Shown piece by piece: positions 6,252 through 15,767 of a DNA stretch of 30,032 bases. A program made the position numbers and the translations under genes. This DNA comes from a virus. The notes below the pieces were generated by a model that saw only the letters and a program-made list of their open reading frames with translations, did not search any database and was not told the DNA's origin. The stretch is taken from the IMG/VR virus record IMGVR_UViG_3300018080_000453, positions 1 through 30,032 of that record; one strand, 5' to 3'. Positions within the stretch are counted from its first letter, which is position 1, and each line of letters starts with the position of its first letter.

Positions 6252-8114
6252 ATGATGTCATTTACAAGCTACTACATAAAGCCGGGAATTTATATCAAAG
6301 TTCAGAATGTTCCAGCACCTAATGTATCACCAGGCCTTTTTATTCCTATATTTGTTGGGTTAGGAAGAAAAGATTTTGATGTTCAGACTGGTGTTGTCAG
6401 AAGCGCAGCTGCTTATGATGTATTAACTGATGAGAAAGAAGTTTTTAAGATTCTGGCTATTATTGATCAAAATGGAATTCAATATATTAATGGAACTGAT
6501 TATCAATTAACAGAATCAGCTGGAGAATTTAGAGTTGATTGGAGTGTAAAAGCAACATTAACTGGAACAGTAGCTGAAACGTTTGCTATTGTTCTTTCAA
6601 CAAATGATACTCTTAAAATAAATATTGATGGAACTGAAAAAACCGTAACATTAAGTGTTGGAGCAACTCAAACTGCTGCCAATATAGTATCTGATATAAA
6701 TACAGCTTTTGCTCCAGCAACTCCTGCTTCAGATGCTGGTGGTTATGTAAAACTTACTGGTGATATTATTGAAGTAAAACAAGCAAATGCTAATACCACA
6801 ATAGGATTCCCAGCTGATTATAAAATTGCAACTAAAGAACCTCTTCTTAACGAAGCATATACTGTCACATACAGTATTTCAAAAGAAACTGCAGACTATA
6901 AATTAAAATTATTTTCAAGACTTGAAGATGTATATGCAGAATATGGAACTCCAGAAGAAGCAACTGAGCTTGAAAGTGGAATAGCAACTGGTGGGACAAA
7001 TTCTACAATAGTTGACACAGCAGCAACATTTATAACAGACGGAATAGTTCCTGGAAATTATGTTAAAATTACTTCAGGAACTGGAGCCGGCCAAATAAGA
7101 ATAGTAAAAGAAGTTACGGCAGAAGATACTTTAACTGTTTACCCTAATTGGGGAACTAATCCTGATGCAACCTCAGTTTATTCAATAACAGATATTGCAG
7201 ATAATACAATATCAATAGCATGTAATATTGCAAATACTCATGGGGCTCAAGTGTTTATGTGTTCACAATCGCCTAATGATATTGTTGATGATGATAATTT
7301 TAGAGCAGCTATTAATGCAACAGAAGATAAAGTAGATGGATTCCAAGGATGGAATTTAGTTTATCTTAAAGGTGTTGATAAGAATGATGGTATAGTTGCT
7401 TATATAGAAAATTATTTAACCAAAATGAATGAACCTCTTCAGCAGCAAGAAAGAATGGCTTTACTTGGAGTTAAGGCTTCAACAACTAATTACACTGATG
7501 TAGTGCAACTTACATCAGGAATTAAGAACGCAAGAGTTGGAGTTGTAGCAAATCCATGGGCAACATTTAATGGAATGACTCTTGATGGAAGTTTTTTAGC
7601 AGCTGCGATATCTGGGATAATATGTAATCCTAATTATGATTCAGGTGAACCTATCTCAGGAAAAACATTGTTATTTGATTATATTGAAGATCCTTATACT
7701 GACTTTGAAAAGCGAGTTCTTGGAGCAAATGGATCTATCATAATAGAATTACAAGGAACAGAAAACAAGATTATACATTATCTCTCAACAAAGACTGATG
7801 ATATAATTGATTCAGAGCTTAAGGTTATAAAGCAAACAGACGATATTCAGAAAACAGTAAGAGATCAGCTTAGCGTTGCTTTAGTGAACGTAAGAAACTC
7901 AGGTAAAGTTGTTGAATCAATGGCAGCTTCGTTTATACAAATGATAATGGCAACTAAGGTAGATCTTACTTCTATAGAAGATTGGAATGCTGATTCTCTT
8001 GAAGTTAAAAGAAATCCTGCTGAACCAAGAGAGTTACAGATACAGTTTGAATATAAGCCAATGTTTGATGTTAATTGGATAACAGTTAAATTTGGAGCGA
8101 CAATAAACATATAA
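6252..8114 (+). CDS. Contractile tail sheath protein
   Basis: A 620-aa protein behind AAGGAGG (6236-6242). The N-terminus (YYIKPGIYIKVQNVPAP) and C-terminus (RELQIQFEYKPMFDVNWITVKFGATIN) are typical of contractile sheath subunits, whose termini form the inter-subunit strand mesh and whose C-terminal domain packs on the tube. The core includes LVYLKGVDKNDGIVAYIENYL and LLGVKASTTNYTDV. Between about 70 and 320 the chain carries extra beta modules. One segment (about 115-190) resembles a flagellar hook-type motif (INIDGTEKTVTLSVGATQT) and lies inside a second module bounded by NGTDYQL and NEAYTVTYSI. A third (about 238-315) contains TSGTGAGQIRIVKEV. These are probably surface decorations. Confidence 0.93.
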   Translation: MMSFTSYYIKPGIYIKVQNVPAPNVSPGLFIPIFVGLGRKDFDVQTGVVRSAAAYDVLTDEKEVFKILAIIDQNGIQYINGTDYQLTESAGEFRVDWSVKATLTGTVAETFAIVLSTNDTLKINIDGTEKTVTLSVGATQTAANIVSDINTAFAPATPASDAGGYVKLTGDIIEVKQANANTTIGFPADYKIATKEPLLNEAYTVTYSISKETADYKLKLFSRLEDVYAEYGTPEEATELESGIATGGTNSTIVDTAATFITDGIVPGNYVKITSGTGAGQIRIVKEVTAEDTLTVYPNWGTNPDATSVYSITDIADNTISIACNIANTHGAQVFMCSQSPNDIVDDDNFRAAINATEDKVDGFQGWNLVYLKGVDKNDGIVAYIENYLTKMNEPLQQQERMALLGVKASTTNYTDVVQLTSGIKNARVGVVANPWATFNGMTLDGSFLAAAISGIICNPNYDSGEPISGKTLLFDYIEDPYTDFEKRVLGANGSIIIELQGTENKIIHYLSTKTDDIIDSELKVIKQTDDIQKTVRDQLSVALVNVRNSGKVVESMAASFIQMIMATKVDLTSIEDWNADSLEVKRNPAEPRELQIQFEYKPMFDVNWITVKFGATINI

Positions 8115-8135
8115 GAATAAAAGGAGGATTTTATT

Positions 8136-8663
8136 ATGGCAAAACAAACATTTACGGTCCCTTATTCACAAGGAAGATTAAAACCATACATAGGAATTTT
8201 CATGAGTCCAGGAGGATACGACGGGACCCAGGAGCTTGACTCAGCAACTCTCTTTAGTGTTCCTGTAATTGAAGTAGGTAATATAAGAAAGTTTACATAT
8301 TCAAATCCAAGGCCTGGTGGCGGAAAATATAGGGTGTTTAATCAAAAACAATTAGGAAGAATGAAAGAAGCTTATCCTGGTCTTCCAGATTATTCATTGA
8401 CATTAGAATCTGTGGTATACTACAAAGAAACATTATTTGAAGCTCTGAATTTTGGAGCAGCTGATGTAGGATATCAAGATAAACCTCTTATAGTTCAAAT
8501 CAGACAAATGGCTCCCGGAAATATACCAGAAAGGATATGGCTCTTTTGGAGCTGTTGGTATACCGAGAACCCCTACGATTTTGAAGCAAATCCCACTGAC
8601 ATGCTTGAAGTGCAAACGATTGAATTGTTAACTGCTGGAGTGTATGAAGGAAAAGCCGCTTAA
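8136..8663 (+). CDS. Tail tube protein
   Basis: A 175-aa protein, ATG 8136 after AAGGAGG, directly following the sheath gene, the standard order for sheath and tube. It is beta-rich with few helices (SVPVIEVGNIRKFTYSNPRPGGG, YSLTLESVVYYKETLFEALNF, ERIWLFWSCWYTENPYDFEA, MLEVQTIELLTAGVYEG). The layout of a beta barrel with a helix after the SLTLE strand fits the tube fold shared with Hcp. It should polymerise into the inner tube through which DNA passes. Base composition at the 5' end (GGAGGATACGACGGGACCCAG) is locally less AT-rich than its neighbours. Confidence 0.85.
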   Translation: MAKQTFTVPYSQGRLKPYIGIFMSPGGYDGTQELDSATLFSVPVIEVGNIRKFTYSNPRPGGGKYRVFNQKQLGRMKEAYPGLPDYSLTLESVVYYKETLFEALNFGAADVGYQDKPLIVQIRQMAPGNIPERIWLFWSCWYTENPYDFEANPTDMLEVQTIELLTAGVYEGKAA

Positions 8664-8697
8664 GCAATATTGATATTGAAAATAGAGAGGAATAGAG

Positions 8698-9294
8698 ATG
8701 GCACTAGAGAATAACTTCAAAATACCGTCAACTCAAATTAGATTATCTCAGTCTGTAGAATTTAGTGGGTATATATATCCTCAAATTATTTCTACATTAG
8801 GAGATATAGCGTCTCTTGCTTTGCAGTTTACTCGTCTTACTCCATTAGCTGGCATTACAAAAGTTGTAAAGAAAATTAAAAGACCAATAACAGTAAGAAA
8901 ATTTCTTGGAAAATTTATGTATGATGGATATCAATCTGTTCCTCTTGGAATTGAAGTAAATCTTGATTTAGATAGAGCTGTTTTTTATCAAGATAAAAAT
9001 GAGCTTGATATAATTCTTCAACTTAATGCTGATGGAACAATAAAGCAGTTTATGCCTTTTATGATAATTGAAACAAGAAAAGATCCTAAAGGAAATCAAA
9101 CTAATACTGTATTTGTAGATTGCTGGATAAATAGTGAATCATATACTTATCAACTTGAAGGAGATTTAAAAGTAGTAAATACTTTGAGTATTACAGCAGC
9201 AAGGCTTTCTGATAAAATTGATTTTGCAAAAATACCAAGTTCTTTATTACCATCAACAACAGAAATAACGAGGCAATTAAATAGCCCGATTTGA
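8698..9294 (+). CDS. Second tube-like / tail structural protein
   Basis: A 198-aa protein, ATG 8698 after GAGAGGA. It is beta-rich: VEFSGYIYPQIISTL, a basic middle (VVKKIKRPITVRKFLGKF), GIEVNLDLDRAVFYQDKNELDIILQLN, and TVFVDCWINSESYTYQLEGDLKVVNTLSITAARLSD. The pattern of long strands, including GDLKVVNTLSITAAR near the C-terminus, resembles tube-family proteins such as tube initiators or a minor tube subunit. It lies between the tube gene and the chaperone genes. Sequence alone does not separate a tube paralogue from a baseplate-tube adaptor. Confidence 0.7.
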   Translation: MALENNFKIPSTQIRLSQSVEFSGYIYPQIISTLGDIASLALQFTRLTPLAGITKVVKKIKRPITVRKFLGKFMYDGYQSVPLGIEVNLDLDRAVFYQDKNELDIILQLNADGTIKQFMPFMIIETRKDPKGNQTNTVFVDCWINSESYTYQLEGDLKVVNTLSITAARLSDKIDFAKIPSSLLPSTTEITRQLNSPI

Positions 9295-9315
9295 AAATGA
9301 AAAGGAGGAAGATAA

Positions 9316-9846
9316 ATGGGACCAGAAGATGAAAAGAAAAGCGAAAAAGAAGTGAAAGGACCAGAAAGAGCAAAAACACCGCCAGCTCCACCAGCCCAAC
9401 CTTTATCCGGAGCAGAATCACAAGCACCACCATCTGGAGGGATTACTGTTGAACAAGAACCAGAATTAGAACCACAAAATCTTGAAGAGCTTATTGGGAT
9501 TAGAAAAATAGCTCAAGGCAAAAAAGTTTTTTCAATCAAGGTTGACAAAGATGTTGAAATTGTTATGAAAGAAATAACACAGAATCAGTTAATTGAAATT
9601 GACAATGTTCTTATTTTGAAAAAGATTGCAGTAGATTCTCCAAGTTATTTTAATGAGTTAAAGCTTCATAAACTTGGGTATTCAATTATTGCAATTAAAT
9701 TCAAAGGCAGAGAACTTCCAGTAAAGGGAACTGATCAAGTAATTGAATGGCTAAGAGGAGAAGGTGAAGGTGTAATGTCAGCATTATATTTGTCTTATGA
9801 TACTGAGATTAGTAAAATCTTTGCTCAAATTGAAAAAAAAAGCTAG
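9316..9846 (+). CDS. Tail assembly chaperone, short form (gpG-like)
   Basis: A 176-aa protein, ATG 9316 after AAAGGAGGA. The N-terminal about 50 residues are low complexity and Pro-rich (KTPPAPPAQPLSGAES). The folded part (about 55-175) includes VEIVMKEITQNQLIEID and ELPVKGTDQVIEWLRGEGEG. It ends at TAG just after a run of nine A. Position immediately before the tape measure, together with the downstream open frame reachable by -1 slippage, identifies it as the G component of the G/GT chaperone pair. That pair coats the tape measure protein and recruits tube subunits. The family is too divergent to recognise by sequence alone. Confidence 0.85.
   Translation: MGPEDEKKSEKEVKGPERAKTPPAPPAQPLSGAESQAPPSGGITVEQEPELEPQNLEELIGIRKIAQGKKVFSIKVDKDVEIVMKEITQNQLIEIDNVLILKKIAVDSPSYFNELKLHKLGYSIIAIKFKGRELPVKGTDQVIEWLRGEGEGVMSALYLSYDTEISKIFAQIEKKS
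9833..9841 (+). promoter_or_regulatory. -1 programmed frameshift slippery run (A9)
   Basis: Nine A follow G9832. In the frame of the short chaperone the codons are GAA AAA AAA AGC TAG, so A-AAA-AAA (9834-9840) is a perfect -1 slippery heptamer two codons before the stop. After slipping, the ribosome reads AAG CTA GCG and continues to TAA 10122-10124. No convincing downstream pseudoknot was identified by eye. Confidence 0.85.
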
Positions 9847-10124
9847 CGGTTAATGGTTTAAGTAGAGGGTTATGGTCTATCATTAAAACTGTAGGTGTTC
9901 TTCCAAGTAATCCTGATTTTGCAAATTTAGCTGATTCACAAATATTATGGATGCAAACTCATATGCTTATTGATGAAGAAGAGCAATTAGCTGCTTTAAA
10001 AGGGAATAACAAAAAAGGAACAGCTATAGAACAAGAAGTTGATCTTAGTCCAGAAGAACAAATGCAGCTTGCAGAACAAAAGATAGAAGAAATAAAGGAA
10101 CAAATGAAGGAGTCTAATAAATAA
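9840..10124 (+). CDS. Tail assembly chaperone, frameshift extension (gpT-like part of GT)
   Basis: This 94-codon open frame has no credible own start or ribosome binding site. It is reached by -1 slippage from the upstream chaperone, giving a GT fusion of about 269 aa. The translated piece begins KLAVNGLSRGLWSII and has a hydrophobic first half, then a Gln/Glu-rich helix (LSPEEQMQLAEQKIEEIKEQ). Its TAA overlaps the ATG of the tape measure gene (TAATG at 10122-10126), as expected for coupled translation. In lambda-like and contractile phages the T segment binds tube subunits while G binds the tape measure. Confidence 0.85.
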   Translation, partial: KLAVNGLSRGLWSIIKTVGVLPSNPDFANLADSQILWMQTHMLIDEEEQLAALKGNNKKGTAIEQEVDLSPEEQMQLAEQKIEEIKEQMKESNK

Positions 10125-11959
10125 TGGCTGGTCCAGAAGAAGAAAAAATACAAGCATCTATAGAAGCTGATAAATTAAATATAAAATTTAAGTCATTAGC
10201 TGCTGTTTTGGGTAACATTGAAAAAACAACATTGTCAGCTCTTGCAAAGAAGTTTATAGAGTTTGAAAAAGTAGCTAAAGAAAAAATGAATGCTACTGTA
10301 AGAACTGAACAAAAAACATTAACAGCGGCACAAGCTTTATTTGGCAAAAGAATGCAAGTTCAATCAGTAGCAAATCAACTTCTTCAAAAAGAATATACAA
10401 ATTTCAACATTGCGAGACGAGAACAAGAAGTAAAATTTTTAAATGATCTTTTAGCAACTAATGCTGTTGCTGATAAAAAACTATTGCAATCTCATATAAG
10501 AAGAAAAAATGTAGAACTTGAATTAGAAAAATTAAAAGTAGCTAAGATCAGAGCCGAAGAAGAAGGATTCTTATCAATGATGTCAGTAAGATGGAGACAA
10601 GGAGTCACGCATGTAGGAGAATTCATGATAAGAACATTTGGCAAGGGTGGAAAGATCGCAGGAGCTTTATTAGGAATGTCAGGAATAGTTGGCGGAGCAA
10701 TGTTAGCTTTTACTTTGTTAATGAAAGCAATGGATTATATGGGAGAACGAGTAAAAACTACAACTAAAGGAATGCTTTTAAGCGGTGGGTTGATTAGTAA
10801 AAGCTATGCAGGAATAGCAGCAGTTGCTACAGAAGTTTCTGGAGAATTTATAACATTTAATCAAATTGGTATGACAGTTAAAAAAGCTCAGGAATTATAT
10901 AATGAAGGTTTATCAGAAGGATTGATGTCATTAACATTATATACTGAAGCGCAAAATAATCATATTGACATAATGAAAATGACAGCAAGACAACAAATAA
11001 ATTTGAATAAACTTTCAATTGTATATTCTAAAGAATTAGGAACTATCGCTCAAGCTATATTTTTAAATACAAAAGATGCTGCAAAATTTTATCAATTAGC
11101 AAAAAATTATCACATTACTTTAGGAGCTGGATTTAAGAACTTAGCTGCAGGAATTGGTCAATGGGCGATAAGCTTAAAGCTTGACACAGAAATAGTGTTT
11201 GATACTTTAAACGCTATGGGAGAACAAATAAGGTTTACTGGAAAAGGAATAGAAGATACATTGCATACGTTTGTTCCTTTTGTTGAAATGATAAGCCAAG
11301 TTGGAGAAAAATCTAAAATGTCAAGAGATGATATACAAGAATTGATAAAAACATTTACTCAAGTAGGAAAATCAGTAGATCCATTTTTATATATGGCTAC
11401 TCAAGATTGGCAAGGTAAAGTTGGAGAAGGTTTAATGAAAACTTTTGAAGTTTCGCCATGGGAAAAATTCTTAGGGGTTATGGGAAAATTTCAAGAACAA
11501 ACTGATGATTGGCTTGGAGCTATGATGCTTCAGTTTCCTGAATTACAATCAGCTAAAGGAGCAACTCTATTAAAAACATTAGAAGCTGCAAAAGCAAGAG
11601 GACCTGAAGAAATATCTAAATTAAGAGGGATGACTACACAAGAATTGGCTCAATATATGTTAGAACAAGGCCATGCAACAACTGAGGAAGTAGCAAAATC
11701 AGGAGCAGCTTTAATGGCTTATGGAAGCACACAAGATAAAATAGCAGATTATGTTGAAAGAATATTTCAAGCTTTTATATCATTTACAGTAAAGTTTTTT
11801 AATTCAAGACTAATGAAATTGGGTGGAGCTGGTGATGCTGCAGCAGAAATGATGAAATTAAAAGGTGATGTTAATTCAATAACTAAAAAAGGATTTAGCA
11901 CTTCTGATATAGCATTAGCAGCTGGATTTAGCTCTAGTGGAAGACCACCTGGAATGTAA
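10124..11959 (+). CDS. Tape measure protein
   Basis: A 611-aa protein that starts inside the stop of the frameshifted chaperone frame. The N-terminal about 160 residues are helical and charged with coiled-coil character (VEFEKVAKEKMNATVR-like heptads, RRKNVELELEKLKVAKIRAEE). A hydrophobic Gly/Ala-rich stretch follows (about 173-205, KIAGALLGMSGIVGGAMLAF), as in other tape measure proteins that insert into the membrane during ejection. The remainder is Ala-rich helical. Length sets tail length; at roughly 0.15 nm per residue the whole chain would correspond to about 90 nm. It is short for a myovirus of this complexity, and no lysozyme or peptidase domain is visible in it. Confidence 0.88.
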   Translation: MAGPEEEKIQASIEADKLNIKFKSLAAVLGNIEKTTLSALAKKFIEFEKVAKEKMNATVRTEQKTLTAAQALFGKRMQVQSVANQLLQKEYTNFNIARREQEVKFLNDLLATNAVADKKLLQSHIRRKNVELELEKLKVAKIRAEEEGFLSMMSVRWRQGVTHVGEFMIRTFGKGGKIAGALLGMSGIVGGAMLAFTLLMKAMDYMGERVKTTTKGMLLSGGLISKSYAGIAAVATEVSGEFITFNQIGMTVKKAQELYNEGLSEGLMSLTLYTEAQNNHIDIMKMTARQQINLNKLSIVYSKELGTIAQAIFLNTKDAAKFYQLAKNYHITLGAGFKNLAAGIGQWAISLKLDTEIVFDTLNAMGEQIRFTGKGIEDTLHTFVPFVEMISQVGEKSKMSRDDIQELIKTFTQVGKSVDPFLYMATQDWQGKVGEGLMKTFEVSPWEKFLGVMGKFQEQTDDWLGAMMLQFPELQSAKGATLLKTLEAAKARGPEEISKLRGMTTQELAQYMLEQGHATTEEVAKSGAALMAYGSTQDKIADYVERIFQAFISFTVKFFNSRLMKLGGAGDAAAEMMKLKGDVNSITKKGFSTSDIALAAGFSSSGRPPGM

Positions 11960-11971
11960 GGAGGAACTTAG

Positions 11972-12652
11972 ATGGCTATTGTAGTAAAGAATAAATTTAT
12001 TTATTTATCTCCAGTTATAGACGAAGTAGTTACTCAGACTGATATAAATAAAAAGAAAGCTGAAGAGCCTGTGAGGCCTAATTTATCTACTACAGATCCT
12101 GGATTTGTCCAATCTCAAAGACAATGGCAAGCAGCACATCATACATGGGAAGAAGAGCTTAAAGAATTAGAAAGAGGGTTAGTTAATCCTATAGGGATAG
12201 AGCAAGAGCCTGTAAAATTCTTTGCTAAAAATATTGATATTGGAATTTCAATAGGAACAGCAGAAGCACTTGGTCTTCAATCTGCAAAACTTCAATCATG
12301 GTATATCCAGCCTATTGATGTAGGTATTTCTGGTGATTCATATATTCCTGAAAATATTCTTTTAGATAGAGATAATATTGTGACAAATATATATAGTAAA
12401 ATAACAGAATTCTTTTCTGAAAAGTTTTTTGATTTTCATGCTAATCCAAGATGGAGATTAGTAATTGAAAATGGGTTAACTGGATTAGCAGAATATGAAG
12501 GAGTTATAAGTAAATTTGATATTAAAGAAACCGTAGACAACCCTTATTTATTTACTTATGATTTAAAATTTAAAGGAAAACCAACATCAGCGGAAATAGT
12601 AAAAGAAGGGAAAGATGATTTTTTATCAGATTTGAGGGGATTAAATGTTTAA
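11972..12652 (+). CDS. Baseplate hub adaptor candidate (gp53/XkdP position)
   Basis: A 226-aa protein, ATG 11972 after GGAGGA, between tape measure and hub, where contractile phages keep a LysM or adaptor protein joining hub and tape measure. A charged helical insert (about 25-70, RQWQAAHHTWEEELKELERG) precedes a beta-rich core (NIDIGISIGTAEALGL, WYIQPIDVGISGDSYIP). The C-terminal segment WRLVIENGLTGLAEYEGVI then NPYLFTYDLKFKG resembles ligand-barrel segments of hub-associated proteins. A clear LysM motif is not visible. It overlaps the hub gene by 8 bases. Confidence 0.62.
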   Translation: MAIVVKNKFIYLSPVIDEVVTQTDINKKKAEEPVRPNLSTTDPGFVQSQRQWQAAHHTWEEELKELERGLVNPIGIEQEPVKFFAKNIDIGISIGTAEALGLQSAKLQSWYIQPIDVGISGDSYIPENILLDRDNIVTNIYSKITEFFSEKFFDFHANPRWRLVIENGLTGLAEYEGVISKFDIKETVDNPYLFTYDLKFKGKPTSAEIVKEGKDDFLSDLRGLNV

Positions 12653-15600
12653 ATTAACACGCTATAGATTGCGTTGTTCAGATGCTACATTATTGAACGC
12701 TTTAAGATATGATTTTAAAGAATATATTAACGCGTTAAACAATGACAAATTTACTGAAGTATATTGGAGAAAAGCAGTAGAATTAAAACAGCAAGACTTT
12801 TTTGCAATGTATAATAAAAAAATAAAAGATCTTCTTATGGCTGTAAACAATGAAATAAGAAAAACTAATAGTTCTGGGCAATTAAGCTCTAGTGCAATAA
12901 ACGCAAGAGCAACAGCTTTAGATAGTGATAATTTTGAACCAATAAATAATTTTAATCAAGGATTTTTTATAAATATAGAAGATATGAGCGATGATTTTCA
13001 AGATTTTGCAGTAGAACTAAAGATAAAAGATATTGTTCAAGCAGCATCTCTTATATTTAAAAATCCAAGACAAGATATACAAGAAAATGATTTGTTTGAA
13101 ATACAAGAAAATGGTAAAATAATATTTCTAGGGTTTGTGACTAATAATGAAAATCAAGTTGGCTATGGAGAATTTGATAATACAAGTGCTACTTTATTAA
13201 ATGTTGGAAAGATGTATTCATTAGCAAGAATTACAATAAAAAGATCTTTTGCAAATTATGCTCTTGATGGAAGAGATCTTATATTTCCTAACGTTCCAGT
13301 TCTTAAAGATATATTTAATAATAAAAATACTTTTGAGATTATTGAAGCAATCATGAAAAATTATTTTTATGCTAAAAAAGAACAAATTGATAGAGATTCT
13401 TTTAAATATATATTTGATGACGCAGATTTGCAAGAGATAAAATCTCTTAATATTAACTTTACAATGCTTTATACTTTGTATCTTTATTATAAGATTATGA
13501 ATCCAAAATTTATTATAGCTCAAGTAGCTCAAGGCCAACATAAAACTTATAATATACTTGTTAATAAAAGCTTTCAAATATTTGAACCAGAGTTTAAAAC
13601 AGTATCAGACATTTTAGGAGAAGTAGTCAATGGATCTATGTATGATATGTTCGTAGATTATGCTGGGACTCTTGTAGTAAGACCACCTTTATATAATTAT
13701 CTTGGTCAAATAACAGAGCTGTCTAATGTAGCAACTGATGAAACAGGAGTAGTAGTTTCAGGAAGAGATGATGATGATTTTATTATAAACAACATTTTAA
13801 GAAGAAATATTTCAGAGAACAATACAGATCTTGAAATAAGAACAGATGCTTACTTTAGTTGGAACTTCTTTGGAGCCATTCAAAATAAATATATTCCAGG
13901 ATTTTATGAAGATCTTAATGCGTTGCTTAAATTTGGATTTAGAAATGCACCTCCTTATGCTAATCCAAACGCAATGAATTGGAAAACAGCTTCTATTCTT
14001 GCTGCTATTATGAATCATATTATAAACAATGGATCAAGAAATATAAATATTGAAACAGTGGCTGATAGAAACTTTCAATTAGGAAGATTGTATTTTCTTC
14101 AACCACTACAACAAGTAGGATATCTGATTAAAATAGAGAAAAAAATAGAACAAGGAACTTATGTAAGGTTTGTTTTAACATTTACTTTTTTAAGAAATGT
14201 AGAGTTTCTTAATGTTGGCGCAGCAAACCAAACACTCATGACAGACATAAAAGCTGATGATTGGGGAGGGGCCACACAGCGTAGTAAGGATTTTCTTTAT
14301 GATCTTTATAATATTTATACTAAATTTGGGTTGTTTGGTATTTTCAATAGGAACACTGAGATAACTGTTGGTGAATTTAATACAAAAAAGAAAGCAGAAA
14401 TACAAAAATTTAAGAATGAAATAATAGGACCTAATGGCCCTAAGTTCAATAAAATTGCTGCATTTAAAGTTATGCCTTCAATATTAGATCTTATTGAATT
14501 GATTTATTCAGATCCAGAAACAAAAAACGCTGTTAAAGAAAAAATTGAAACAGCAAGAACAAGTGATTTTCCTGGCAAAGCATTAAACGATGGAAAGAAT
14601 TTAATTTATTTTAGTTTTAAGTCTAAATTACAAGCGTTTTTTGATACAAAAATAAAAGGTCAAGGCGCTGATCAAGATTATAGTTTTACTAATGATAAAG
14701 AAGGATATTTGACTTCAACAGAAACTCCTTTTTTAGTTGATCCTGCTACAAACAAAGATTATCTTGAAGTATATTTATCAGAGTTTAATCAAAAACTTAA
14801 GACAGCTGGCAAGATAAAAACAAGATTTGATAATTATCAAAGAAACATGAAGTTTGCAGTGACGACATCTGCTAACATAAGCATTAACTCAGTAAGATTC
14901 AGAACAATAAACACACCTTTTCTTTATGAGAATTTAAGAGATATAACACAAAAGCTGTTTAATAGAATAGCAGAAGCTGATGCTGAGATGAAAGAGAAAG
15001 ATAGTGTTGAAAGAAAAAATACAGGATCGGCTGATTATTTCCCTTATGCTTATGATCAGTTTGAGGATTTTAATGCTATAAAAAATAATACAAGAAATAG
15101 TTGGGCAGAACTAAAAGGCAATTTGAATAAAGGATCAGTTTTAAAATGGAATGGATCTACTTTTTCAAATAAATTTTTTACAATAGATTTTGGAGTAAAG
15201 TATTTTCCTAAAGGTCAATTACTATATTTACCTCAATATGGAGCAAGAACAGTTTACGATATTATTGGTGATGGGAATTTATCAAATTCAAAAGATTTGA
15301 TTTTATTAAGTTCAATAGCTTTTAGTCCTGATTGGTATTTTACTTCACCTGCTTTTAATTTAAATATGGAAACTTTAGTAAGATCAAACAGAGCTTTAGT
15401 GACATTAGATGAAAGAAGTAGATCCCAACTTAAAAACCAAGAATCACAAATGGATCAAATTATGGAAGGAATTTTATTAACACAACATAATGAAGGAAGA
15501 GCTATTGACATAATAATTCCTATTCCTGGAGTGGGGTATGTAATGATGGATTATCCAGGAAGCTATGGTTTAACTACAGCAGGATATACTTATATAGAAA

Positions 15601-15767
15601 ATGTTTTTTCAAGATACTTTAATGAATTTATAAATATAGTGAATAGGAGAACAACAGTAAAATATACAAAAAACTCTACAAGCTTTGGAGTTTATAATTA
15701 TCATTTGGGAGTAGATAATACACAATATTTAAATCCTTCTAGCGAAGTATTTAGGGAGGCAGTATGA
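12645..15767 (+). CDS. Large baseplate hub protein with C-terminal M15-type peptidase-like domain
   Basis: A 1040-aa protein, ATG 12645 after GAGGGG within the previous gene. The N-terminal half has hub-like beta segments (DDFQDFAVELKIKDIVQAAS, NDLFEIQENGKIIFLGFV), consistent with a gp27/gpD-type hub that holds the spike. The last about 130 residues contain H948-NEGRAI-D955 in TQHNEGRAIDIIIP. This matches the S-x-H-x2-G-x-A-x-D zinc motif of M15 D-Ala-D-Ala peptidases, including phage endolysins. A further histidine at about 1020 (YNYHLGVD) could be the third ligand. The domain would cut cell-wall peptides during infection. Position 2 of the motif is unusual and the usual catalytic Glu near the last His is not evident, so it may be inactive. 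Confidence 0.8.
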   Translation: MFKLTRYRLRCSDATLLNALRYDFKEYINALNNDKFTEVYWRKAVELKQQDFFAMYNKKIKDLLMAVNNEIRKTNSSGQLSSSAINARATALDSDNFEPINNFNQGFFINIEDMSDDFQDFAVELKIKDIVQAASLIFKNPRQDIQENDLFEIQENGKIIFLGFVTNNENQVGYGEFDNTSATLLNVGKMYSLARITIKRSFANYALDGRDLIFPNVPVLKDIFNNKNTFEIIEAIMKNYFYAKKEQIDRDSFKYIFDDADLQEIKSLNINFTMLYTLYLYYKIMNPKFIIAQVAQGQHKTYNILVNKSFQIFEPEFKTVSDILGEVVNGSMYDMFVDYAGTLVVRPPLYNYLGQITELSNVATDETGVVVSGRDDDDFIINNILRRNISENNTDLEIRTDAYFSWNFFGAIQNKYIPGFYEDLNALLKFGFRNAPPYANPNAMNWKTASILAAIMNHIINNGSRNINIETVADRNFQLGRLYFLQPLQQVGYLIKIEKKIEQGTYVRFVLTFTFLRNVEFLNVGAANQTLMTDIKADDWGGATQRSKDFLYDLYNIYTKFGLFGIFNRNTEITVGEFNTKKKAEIQKFKNEIIGPNGPKFNKIAAFKVMPSILDLIELIYSDPETKNAVKEKIETARTSDFPGKALNDGKNLIYFSFKSKLQAFFDTKIKGQGADQDYSFTNDKEGYLTSTETPFLVDPATNKDYLEVYLSEFNQKLKTAGKIKTRFDNYQRNMKFAVTTSANISINSVRFRTINTPFLYENLRDITQKLFNRIAEADAEMKEKDSVERKNTGSADYFPYAYDQFEDFNAIKNNTRNSWAELKGNLNKGSVLKWNGSTFSNKFFTIDFGVKYFPKGQLLYLPQYGARTVYDIIGDGNLSNSKDLILLSSIAFSPDWYFTSPAFNLNMETLVRSNRALVTLDERSRSQLKNQESQMDQIMEGILLTQHNEGRAIDIIIPIPGVGYVMMDYPGSYGLTTAGYTYIENVFSRYFNEFINIVNRRTTVKYTKNSTSFGVYNYHLGVDNTQYLNPSSEVFREAV

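Noticed and set aside
13221-13577. Minus-strand ORF within the hub gene
   Set aside because: Low-complexity antisense frame with no ribosome binding site; the hub gene covers it.
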